Assembly: GCA_002684755.1 (NCBI GenBank)
Contig: NYVS01000038.1
Span: 333-13,358 of the forward strand
Length of the DNA: 13,026 nucleotides
Source of the DNA: Phycisphaerae bacterium
GTDB taxonomy: Bacteria; Planctomycetota; Phycisphaerae; Phycisphaerales; SM1A02
Direction: 5' to 3'
A model generated the notes under the pieces. It had not been told where the DNA came from, searched no databases, and saw nothing but the letters and a program-made list of their open reading frames with translations. The translations under genes and the position numbers were made by a program. Of this stretch, positions 7,283 through 13,026 are shown piece by piece (positions within the stretch are counted from its first letter, which is position 1; every line of letters begins with the position of its first letter).

Positions 7283-8668
7283 ATGCTGAGACCAGAGACC
7301 GAAACCGAACCCAGGACCGAGGACGACGACGATCCGTCGACGCCCCCGGCCGTCTCGTCGCGGCAGCACACCCTCGCGGCGCCGATCACCGTCAAGGGGC
7401 TCGGCCTGCTGCTCGGCGCGCCGGTGGAAGTGACGATCGAGCCTGCGGATCCCGATCACGGAATCGTGTTCGAGCGGAACGATCTCGACCCGCCGGTCCG
7501 GATCCCCGCGCTGGTCGAGAACGTCGTGCCCCGCGGCCGACGGACCACGCTCAAATCGGGCGAAGCCACCATCGAGACCGTCGAACACTGCATGTCGGCG
7601 CTCGCGGGACTCGGCATCGACAACGCCCTGATCAGGATCCACGGTCCCGAACTCCCCGGTGGGGACGGCTCCGCCCGACCGTTCGTCGATCCGCTGCTCG
7701 AAGTCGGGCTGGTGGAACAGGACGCCGAACGTCGGTTCTTCGATCTCCAGGAGGCGATCGTGATCGACGAGGGCGACGCGATGATCGCCGCGATCCCGCA
7801 CAAGACGCCCGGCATGCGGGTGGTGTTCGACCTCGACTACAACGCCTTCGGCGGCCGCATCAAGCGACAGGTCCTCAACTGGGACACCGCGGTCGAGGAC
7901 TACGTCGGCAACCTCTCCTCGGCACGGACCTTCAGTCTCGAGGAAGAGGCGAAGGCGATGTGGGAACGCGGCATCGGCCGGCATCTGACGCCGAAGGACG
8001 TGCTGGTCATCGGCGACGACGGCCCCATCGAGAACACCTACCGCTTCGAGGACGAGCCGGTCCGGCACAAGATCCTCGACATGCTCGGGGACCTCTACCT
8101 CGTCGGGTGCCCGGTGCGCTGCCGGGTGGTCGCCTACCGATCCGGACACGGTCTCAATCGCCGGCTCGGTCTCGCCATCCGCGAGCAGATGGCGGCGGCG
8201 GATCGACGCTTCAGCATCCAGCACGGCCGGGTGATGGACATCCGCACCATTCAGCGGACGCTTCCGCATCGGTACCCGATGCTGCTCGTGGATCGCGTGA
8301 TCGAGATGGACGGCGAACATCGCGCCGTCGGCGTCAAGAACGTGACGATGAACGAGCCGTTCTTCCAGGGCCACTACCCCGGAACCCCGATCATGCCGGG
8401 CGTCCTGATCATCGAGGCGATGGCCCAGCTGGGCGGACTGCTGTTGAGCCAGCGTCTGGAGCACACCGGCAAGATCGCGGTGCTGCTGAGCCTCGACAAG
8501 GTCAAGCTTCGCAAGCCCGTCGGCCCCGGCGATCAACTGGTCCTCGAGGCGGAACGCCTCCGAGCGAGCGCGAGACTGGGCCATGTTCGCTGCAAGGCGA
8601 TGGTCGACGATCGGATCGCGGCCGAGGCGGACATCAAGTTCATGCTCGTCGACGCCGAACAGGAATGA
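7283..8668 (+). CDS. lpxC/fabZ: Bifunctional UDP-3-O-acyl-GlcNAc deacetylase / 3-hydroxyacyl-ACP dehydratase (LpxC-FabZ fusion)
   Basis: Two enzymes lie in one 461-residue chain. Residues about 27-305 are LpxC, the zinc deacetylase of the committed lipid A step. Glu101-His102 lie in ETVEHCMSALAGLGIDN, and ARTF (214-217) includes the conserved threonine. His262, Lys263 and Asp266 lie in VRHKILDMLGDLYL, and His289 in SGHGLN. Zinc ligands are inferred as His102, His262 and Asp266. Residues about 318-458 are FabZ, which dehydrates 3-hydroxyacyl-ACP: LPHRYPMLLVDRV, then FFQGHYPGTPIMPGVLIIEAMAQ with catalytic His364 and Glu378, 14 residues apart as expected. The LpxC N-terminal motif GxGLHxG is GLGLLLG (39-45), so its histidine is leucine. 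A 26-residue acidic leader (ETETEPRTEDDDD) precedes LpxC. The gene starts 26 bases after lpxD without a clear Shine-Dalgarno. Such fusions are well known in Bacteroidetes and occur in other groups. Confidence 0.95.
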   Translation: MLRPETETEPRTEDDDDPSTPPAVSSRQHTLAAPITVKGLGLLLGAPVEVTIEPADPDHGIVFERNDLDPPVRIPALVENVVPRGRRTTLKSGEATIETVEHCMSALAGLGIDNALIRIHGPELPGGDGSARPFVDPLLEVGLVEQDAERRFFDLQEAIVIDEGDAMIAAIPHKTPGMRVVFDLDYNAFGGRIKRQVLNWDTAVEDYVGNLSSARTFSLEEEAKAMWERGIGRHLTPKDVLVIGDDGPIENTYRFEDEPVRHKILDMLGDLYLVGCPVRCRVVAYRSGHGLNRRLGLAIREQMAAADRRFSIQHGRVMDIRTIQRTLPHRYPMLLVDRVIEMDGEHRAVGVKNVTMNEPFFQGHYPGTPIMPGVLIIEAMAQLGGLLLSQRLEHTGKIAVLLSLDKVKLRKPVGPGDQLVLEAERLRASARLGHVRCKAMVDDRIAAEADIKFMLVDAEQE

Positions 8669-8835
8669 CCCGGGCCGCGGCCCCGTCACCCCTCCGCACC
8701 GCCCTCCGACGACGTTCCGCGTCTCTCGAATGCCTGATTCAACCCACTCGGGACGGTTTCCGCTGATCCACCGGCCCGGGAATGCCGATGTCACCGGGAC
8801 GTCGCCCTCCAACACCCTCCATCCGGAGCCGATCC

Positions 8836-9468
8836 ATGCGCATCCTCCTCGACGAGAATCCCTGCGAGATCCCCGCGGGCACGGTGGGCGAAGCCATCGC
8901 CATCGCCGCCGAAGCCGCCGAGAAGGCCGGTCGGCTGGTGGTCGAAGTCCGCGTCGACGGTGCGATGCTCACCGACGAGGAACTGCAGACCACGACCCGC
9001 CTCCAGGACGCCGCGGAAGAGGTCCAGATGCTCACCACGACGATGGAGGCGCTGCTGCGGGACACCTTCCTGCAGGCCGCGGAGACGCTCACCGCCGCCG
9101 AACGCGAGCAACGCCTCGCCGCGGAGGCCATGCAGGGCGGACGCGCCGCCGAAGGCATGGCGTCACTCATGCAGTCCCTCGAGGGCTGGTCGGGCATTCG
9201 CGATGCCGTCGTCCAGGGCCTCTCGCTCGCCGAGATCCCCACCGAGGACGTTGAATTCGACGGCGTCAGGCTCGCCGACGCGATCGTCGATCTCCAGAAG
9301 CGACTCGGCCGACTGAAGGACGCGATGGTCGCGGAGGACGTCTCGGCGACCTGCGACTGTCTTCTCTACGAACTCCCGGAGTCCACCACCGCATGGCGGA
9401 CCCTGCTCGACGGACTTCACCACCGCTTCGAAGCAGCCAGCGAAGATGCGGGCGATTCCAACTCCTGA
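8836..9468 (+). CDS. Conserved-looking protein of unknown function (210 aa)
   Basis: I do not recognise this gene. The ATG at 8836 is preceded by GGAG (8825-8828) with a seven-base spacer, which decides against an upstream ATG at 8782. The N-terminus alternates strand and helix: MRILLDENPCEIPAGTVGEA, an alanine-rich helix, then RLVVEVRVDGAMLTDEEL (33-50). This looks like a small compact alpha/beta domain of about 50 residues. The remainder (about 51-200) is acidic and helical, with CDCLLYELPESTTAWRTLLDGL near 173-194, where the cysteine pair and the YELP turn stand out. There is no signal peptide or membrane segment, so it is probably cytoplasmic. It follows lpxC-fabZ by 167 bases and is followed 22 bases later by another unknown gene, with which it probably shares a transcript. 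No function is claimed. Confidence 0.75.
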   Translation: MRILLDENPCEIPAGTVGEAIAIAAEAAEKAGRLVVEVRVDGAMLTDEELQTTTRLQDAAEEVQMLTTTMEALLRDTFLQAAETLTAAEREQRLAAEAMQGGRAAEGMASLMQSLEGWSGIRDAVVQGLSLAEIPTEDVEFDGVRLADAIVDLQKRLGRLKDAMVAEDVSATCDCLLYELPESTTAWRTLLDGLHHRFEAASEDAGDSNS

Positions 9469-9490
9469 TCAGGAAGATCCGGCGAACACC

Positions 9491-10135
9491 ATGGCGACCA
9501 AGACGACGCTCAGACGTATCGAGACCCTCCTCGAGAAGACCGAGACCGCGATGAAGCAGACGGCCTGGTTCGAGGCCGAACGCCACGCGGTCGCGGCCCT
9601 CGATCTCGCCATCGAGTCGGGGGACCACGAGTCCGCCGCGCGGGCCTGCCTTCCGCTCCAGGAAGCACGCCGTCAGCGGGCCCTCCAGGCGATCGACGCC
9701 GCCAACGGTCAGGTCGACGTGCTCGACTCGGTCCCCGGCGAGATCGAATCCGTCGAGGCGGGTGTGTACCTGATCGAACCCAACGGCGTCGGCGCCGATG
9801 CCCGGCGACTTCGAATCGCCGCGCTTCAACTCGAAGTACCGGTCCTCGTGGTGTGCCGCGAGCCGGTCAATCGAATGGGACTGGTGACCATCGTCGCGAT
9901 CGGTGGCAGCACGGTGCGAACCCGCGTCGATCCGCCGGCGGACCCGGAACAGCCCGACCTCGAATGGACGCTCGCCGCGCTCGAACAGCTCGGTGATTCG
10001 GCCATCGACGGACTCGATCCCGGGCTCTCCGGCCCCCAGCGCATCGACGCGCTCCGAGCCGTCCTCGATTCCGTGACGGACCATGAGCGACTGCACCAGG
10101 CGCTGGCGGAGGCGCTCCGCGACGCCGCGGGCTGA
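9491..10135 (+). CDS. Protein of unknown function with helical-repeat N-terminus and beta-rich middle (214 aa)
   Basis: I do not recognise this gene. The first about 70 residues are helical with a TPR-like rhythm (LRRIETLLEKTETAMKQTAW, then FEAERHAVAALDLAIESGDH and SAARACLPLQEARRQRALQA). Residues about 87-148 are rich in strands: AGVYLIEPNGVGADARRLR, then VPVLVVCREPVNRMGLVTIV and GGSTVRTRVDPP. A helical tail follows (DLEWTLAALEQLGDSAIDGL and onward to the end). The ATG at 9491 is preferred over an ATG at 9446 that would overlap the previous gene; AGGAAG at 9471-9476 is too far upstream to be decisive. There is no signal peptide or membrane segment. It ends 11 bases from the convergent peptidase gene. 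The closeness to the preceding unknown gene suggests a shared task, which the sequence does not reveal. Confidence 0.75.
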   Translation: MATKTTLRRIETLLEKTETAMKQTAWFEAERHAVAALDLAIESGDHESAARACLPLQEARRQRALQAIDAANGQVDVLDSVPGEIESVEAGVYLIEPNGVGADARRLRIAALQLEVPVLVVCREPVNRMGLVTIVAIGGSTVRTRVDPPADPEQPDLEWTLAALEQLGDSAIDGLDPGLSGPQRIDALRAVLDSVTDHERLHQALAEALRDAAG

Positions 10136-10146
10136 CCCGCTGCGAC

Positions 10147-11307
10147 TCAGCGCCAGTCCAGTCCTTCCGGGAGGGTGTTCAGGTTGTCGCATCCCTCGGC
10201 CGTGACGATCACCAGATCCTCGATCCGGATGCCGCCCACGCGGGCGTCGTAGAGACCGGGCTCGATGGTGAGCGCGTCGCCGGCGACGAGTTCGGGTCCC
10301 TTGAAATCCAGCAACGGCGACTCGTGGACTTCGAGCCCGAGGCCGTGGCCGGTCCCATGCACCATGCCGCAGTAGTCCCCACCGCCCTCCGGGGGCAGTC
10401 CGACCCCGAAGCCGTGGGCCTTGATCTCCGCGATCCCGGCTTCATGCACGGTCTCGCCGATCGTTCCCGCGCGAGTGGCGGCTTCCGAAGCCGCTTTCGC
10501 GGCCTTGACGGCGGCGTGCATCGCCTCCAGTCGAGGCGAGATCTCCCCGTGGACCACCGTCCGGGTGCAGTCACCGTTGTAGCGGGTCTTCTTGTCCTGA
10601 GGAAAGATGTCCACGATCACCGGCTCGCCGGTTCGCAGTGGTCCGAAACCCAGCTCGTGGCAGTCGACGCCCTTCGGGCCACCGGCGACGATCGAGGGGC
10701 GGGTCGAGAAGCCCCGCTTGATGACGTGGAGATCGATCATCGAACGAACGATCTCGCTCGTGAGGATGCTTCCGTCGTGCATCAACGTTCCATTCGAATC
10801 CACGCTCGCACGGGCGATGGTCTCGCACGCGAGTCGGATCGCCGACTCGGTCACCGCCTGAGCGGCGCGAAGATGCCCGATCTCCTCCGCGTCCTTCGCG
10901 CGGCGATCGATGATTCCAAGGTCACGATCGCAGACGACCTCGATGCCTCGCTCGCGCATGCAGTCCGCGAAGAGCATCGGAAGATCCCGATGGACGATCG
11001 CCCGTTCGATGCCGTGCCGGCTCAGGAACTCCGCGGTCGCCTGCGCCGTCGCGATGCCTCGGTCTCCGGAGAGCCCGCCCGCCGGTTCGTACTCCCCGGG
11101 GCAGGTGATCTCATCGGCCCGAGCGGTGGCCCGCGCCCGATCCATCTCGATGTCTCTCAACATCAGGGTGGATCGTCGCTTGCCGTTCTCCTCCACTTCG
11201 ATCCACGCGGCAGGATCACCGACCAGGAAACGAATCCGGTGGTAGAGGCTCATGTCGATGACGGGGATGCCCGCGATCACGAGGGCAGTGGTGTCTCTGG
11301 TCTGCAA
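10147..11307 (-). CDS. M24-family Xaa-Pro peptidase (aminopeptidase P / prolidase type)
   Basis: Family members are two-metal cytoplasmic enzymes that cut the bond between any residue and proline. The 386-residue protein has an N-terminal creatinase-like domain (about 1-135) and a pita-bread catalytic domain (about 140-386). All five metal ligands can be placed: Asp233 (PVIVDIFP), Asp246 (YNGDCTRTVV), His321 (MVHGTGHGLGLEVHE), Glu349 (LTIEPGLYD) and Glu363 (GIRIEDLVIV). The substrate-side histidine region DCHELGFGPL (215-224) is also present. The start is a TTG at 11307 with GGAG ten bases upstream; the next in-frame ATG (11253) would cut into the N-terminal domain's first strand. Aminopeptidase P and dipeptidase members cannot be told apart from these motifs, so no gene symbol is given. 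It converges with the unknown pair and diverges from the lipoprotein gene. Confidence 0.93.
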   Translation of the reverse strand: MQTRDTTALVIAGIPVIDMSLYHRIRFLVGDPAAWIEVEENGKRRSTLMLRDIEMDRARATARADEITCPGEYEPAGGLSGDRGIATAQATAEFLSRHGIERAIVHRDLPMLFADCMRERGIEVVCDRDLGIIDRRAKDAEEIGHLRAAQAVTESAIRLACETIARASVDSNGTLMHDGSILTSEIVRSMIDLHVIKRGFSTRPSIVAGGPKGVDCHELGFGPLRTGEPVIVDIFPQDKKTRYNGDCTRTVVHGEISPRLEAMHAAVKAAKAASEAATRAGTIGETVHEAGIAEIKAHGFGVGLPPEGGGDYCGMVHGTGHGLGLEVHESPLLDFKGPELVAGDALTIEPGLYDARVGGIRIEDLVIVTAEGCDNLNTLPEGLDWR

Positions 11308-11539
11308 TTGGGGCGCGCTCCGATGGCCGATGCGAGATCGAGTTCCAGCCCCGTTCGATGATACCGATACCTAGGATTCCGAGAAGAGGAATCGACCTCT
11401 TTCATTCGATCGCCGGGCGGATTTCCGGATCGCCGTCGACGACGACTTGTGAATCGGCGGCGAAGAGGCCATCATTCCCGGAAAGCGCTTCGACGGACGC
11501 CTTCCCCCCCGACACCCCAACAACCGTTTGGACCTCAAG
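11308..11539. promoter_or_regulatory. Divergent intergenic region between the peptidase and lipoprotein genes
   Basis: This 232-base gap should hold both promoters. A perfect tandem hexamer repeat, GATACC twice (11360-11371), lies in it. On the minus strand TATCAT (11363-11358) could be a -10 for the peptidase, about 50 bases from its TTG start. On the plus strand TAGGAT (11372-11377) is a weaker candidate for the lipoprotein gene. Neither has a clear -35, so the assignments are tentative. No ORF with a usable ribosome binding site is seen here. Confidence 0.35.
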
Positions 11540-11890
11540 ATGCGAAACACCTTCTTCACCACCGTCCTTCTCGGAACCCTGGCACTGGCCGGGTGCAACG
11601 CCACCTCCAACTCGGTCGTGGGAACCTGGGAAGGCCGAGCCACGGCCGAGGAGGCCCCCTTCTCGTTCGGGGCCGTGACCTTCGCACCGGACGGGACCTT
11701 CACCGCGGAGGCGAAGTACGGTGCCACCACCCGGGCCGTGAGCGGCCGCTACACCACCGAGGGCGAACGGATCACCCTCGCCGGCCAGGGCATCCCGCCG
11801 CGGGTCTACGAGGTCTCGACCGGCGACGACACCGCCGTCTTCACCGATCAGACGACCGGAAAGTCGATGACCCTCGATCGGTTCAAGTGA
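11540..11890 (+). CDS. Small lipoprotein of unknown function (116 aa)
   Basis: The N-terminus is a textbook lipoprotein signal: MRNTFFTTVLLGTLALAGC, with the lipobox LAGC and the lipidated cysteine at residue 19. A Ser/Asn-rich linker follows, then a strand-rich body. VVGTWEGRA, FSFGAVTFAPDGTFTAEAKY, VSGRYTTEGERITL and AVFTDQTTGKSMTLDRF together look like a small antiparallel beta-sheet of the kind seen in lipocalin-like 'GTW' domains, where a conserved Gly-x-Trp opens the first strand. The start is the ATG at 11540; an in-frame TTG at 11528 would precede it by four codons. GGA about eight bases upstream is a weak ribosome binding site. Asn at +2 gives no aspartate retention signal, but sorting rules outside enterobacteria are uncertain. 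It stands alone on + and ends 43 bases before a strong hairpin. Its ligand or partner is unknown. Confidence 0.82.
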   Translation: MRNTFFTTVLLGTLALAGCNATSNSVVGTWEGRATAEEAPFSFGAVTFAPDGTFTAEAKYGATTRAVSGRYTTEGERITLAGQGIPPRVYEVSTGDDTAVFTDQTTGKSMTLDRFK

Positions 11891-11933
11891 TCGGACGAGC
11901 GGCATCCGCCGACGAGCGGACGAAGAACGAAAG

Positions 11934-11965
11934 ACGCCGGTCCTCCCCGATGGGAGGACCGGCGT
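11934..11965. terminator. Bidirectional hairpin terminator between the lipoprotein gene and ettA
   Basis: Fourteen perfectly paired bases (11934-11947 with 11952-11965; ACGCCGGTCCTCCC and its complement) enclose a CGAT tetraloop. Read on the minus strand the stem is followed by CTTTCGTTCTTCG, a moderate T-rich tract, so it is a good intrinsic terminator for ettA. On the plus strand GTTCGTGTTCC follows. It sits 43 bases after the lipoprotein stop and 32 bases beyond the ettA stop. Confidence 0.8.
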
Positions 11966-11997
11966 TCGTGTTCCGATGGCCGGGGTGGTCGGCCTGA

Positions 11998-13026
11998 TCA
12001 GTCCCGGACGAGACGCCGGTACTTGATCCGGCTCGGATTCGTCGCATCCTCGCCGAGCCGCTTCCGTCGATCCGCCTCGTAGCTGGACCAGTCGCCCTCC
12101 CACCACTTCACCACGCTGTCGCCCTCGAAGGCGAGGATGTGGGTGGTGATCCGGTCGAGGAACCAGCGATCATGGCTGATCACGACCGCGCAACCCGCGA
12201 ACGACTCGATCGCGTCCTCGAGCGCTCGCAGCGTGTGCACGTCGAGGTCGTTGGTCGGTTCGTCGAGCAGGAGCACGTTGCACTCGCTCCGCAGCATCCG
12301 GGCGAGATGCACCCGATTCCGCTCGCCGCCCGAGAGATCGTCGACGCATTTCTGCTGGGAGGTGCCCGTGAAGCCGAAGCGGCTGACGTAGGCTCGACTG
12401 TTGACCGTGGCGTTTCCGAGCTTGAGCTCCTCGTCGCCGTCGGTGATCGCCTCCCAGATCGACTTGCCCGCCGGCAGTGAATCGCGCCCCTGTTCGACGT
12501 ACCCGAGCTTGACGGTCTCGCCCACCTCGAACGCGCCCGCATCGGCCTCGTCGTCGCCGGTGATCATCTTGAACATCGTCGTCTTGCCGGCGCCGTTCGG
12601 CCCGACCACGCCGACCACCCCGCCCGGGGGAAGTGCGAACGTCAGGTCGTCGAAGAGCAGTTTCTCGCCGAACGCCTTGGAGACGGATTTCGCGGTGATG
12701 ACCCGATCGCCGAGCCGCGGGCCGGGCGGGATCCAGATCTCGATCTCCGCCAGCTTCTCGCGTCCCTGCTCGCCGAGCATCTTCTCGTACGAGGAGATTC
12801 GAGCCTTGTTCTTCGACTGACGCCCCTTCGGATTCTGCTGGATCCACTTGAGCTCCCGCTGCAGGGCCTTGCGACGCTTGTCCTCGCCACGGGCCTCCAC
12901 CGCGAGCCGCTTGTCCTTCTGATCGAGCCACGAGGAGTAGTTGCCGCGCCAGGGGATTCCTTCGCCTCGATCGAGTTCGAGGATCCACCCTGCGACGTTG
13001 TCGAGGAAGTACCGATCATGCGTGAC
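11998..13026 (-). CDS. ettA: Energy-dependent translational throttle protein EttA (ABC-F ATPase), C-terminal 342 residues, 5' end outside window
   Basis: EttA is a soluble ABC-F ATPase that binds the ribosomal E site and gates entry into elongation according to the ATP/ADP state. The frame is open to the right edge, so the gene starts beyond it. Visible residues begin with VTHDRYFLDNVAGWILELDR, the H-switch end of the first ATPase domain. The EttA-type GIPWRGNYSSWL segment and the charged interdomain linker with KGRQSKNKARI (about 40-105) follow. The second ATPase domain comes last: Walker A GPNGAGKTT (142-150), signature LSGGERNRVHLARML (231-245), Walker B VLLLDEPTNDLD (251-262) and H-switch VISHDRWFLD (282-291). 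The tail ending RIKYRRL is also EttA-like and separates it from Uup and other ABC-F proteins. An apparent internal ATG at 12900 is not the true start. It is convergent with the lipoprotein gene across a strong terminator. Confidence 0.95.
   Translation of the reverse strand, partial: VTHDRYFLDNVAGWILELDRGEGIPWRGNYSSWLDQKDKRLAVEARGEDKRRKALQRELKWIQQNPKGRQSKNKARISSYEKMLGEQGREKLAEIEIWIPPGPRLGDRVITAKSVSKAFGEKLLFDDLTFALPPGGVVGVVGPNGAGKTTMFKMITGDDEADAGAFEVGETVKLGYVEQGRDSLPAGKSIWEAITDGDEELKLGNATVNSRAYVSRFGFTGTSQQKCVDDLSGGERNRVHLARMLRSECNVLLLDEPTNDLDVHTLRALEDAIESFAGCAVVISHDRWFLDRITTHILAFEGDSVVKWWEGDWSSYEADRRKRLGEDATNPSRIKYRRLVRD

Noticed and set aside
8672..8683. GGGCCGCGGCCC palindrome just after the lpxC-fabZ stop, considered as a terminator
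   Set aside because: The stem is only about five base pairs once a loop is allowed, there is no T-run, and such strings are expected in GC-rich DNA.
6959..8815. A 618-codon open frame on the minus strand across lpxD and lpxC-fabZ
   Set aside because: It is a shadow of two well-supported enzymes, with low-complexity charged composition and no recognisable motif.
10127..10140. GCGGG-CTGA-CCCGC hairpin at the end of the second unknown gene, considered as a shared terminator with the convergent peptidase gene
   Set aside because: It has only five base pairs, overlaps the stop codon, and is not followed by T residues on either strand.
12001..12900. ettA as a complete gene starting at an ATG at 12900
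   Set aside because: The same frame stays open to the window edge and continues with EttA residues (VTHDRYFLDN and GIPWRGNYSSWL), so the ATG is internal and the gene is cut by the edge.
1..13026. Mobile elements, CRISPR arrays, toxin-antitoxin or defence genes
   Set aside because: I saw no transposase, integrase, regularly spaced repeats, terminal inverted repeats or defence-type domains; gene content is housekeeping and base composition looks uniform.

Overview
The window is a GC-rich bacterial chromosome segment of ordinary housekeeping genes, densely packed on both strands. It suggests a diderm, lipid A-making bacterium, most likely a planctomycete of the Phycisphaerae type. That placement is an inference from the LpxC-FabZ fusion, the tandem Skp-like genes, the many weak ribosome binding sites and the base composition. 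I saw no insertion sequence, phage gene, CRISPR array, tRNA or rRNA.

Layout: (1) 1-575, the C-terminal part of an RpoD-like sigma-70 factor (+), ending at a strong hairpin shared with (2) a convergent glycine-cleavage T protein gene, gcvT (-). (3) A 36-residue single-pass membrane miniprotein (+, 2051-2161) with a very good ribosome binding site, followed by a strong hairpin. (4) The central envelope cluster, all on +: bamA, two tandem skp/ompH paralogues, lpxD and an lpxC-fabZ fusion (2372-8668). (5) Two small genes of unknown function (8836-10135), probably a pair. (6) A convergent M24 Xaa-Pro peptidase gene (-). (7) A small lipoprotein gene (+) diverging from it. (8) A convergent ABC-F gene, ettA (-), cut by the right edge. 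Long perfect hairpins sit in the convergent gaps at 621-650 and 11934-11965.

The central cluster is a coherent module. BamA inserts outer-membrane proteins, the Skp-like chaperones carry them across the periplasm, and LpxD and LpxC make the lipid A core of the same membrane. FabZ works on the hydroxyacyl-ACP pool that LpxD draws on. The order bamA-skp-lpxD-fabZ matches that of proteobacteria, but here skp is duplicated, fabZ is fused behind lpxC, and lpxA does not follow. The best leads are the unknown gene pair, the membrane miniprotein, the structured bamA leader (a long hairpin plus an 18-bp perfect palindrome) and an LpxC domain whose usual GLHxG histidine is a leucine. I found no clear sign of a wholly new defence or mobile system.
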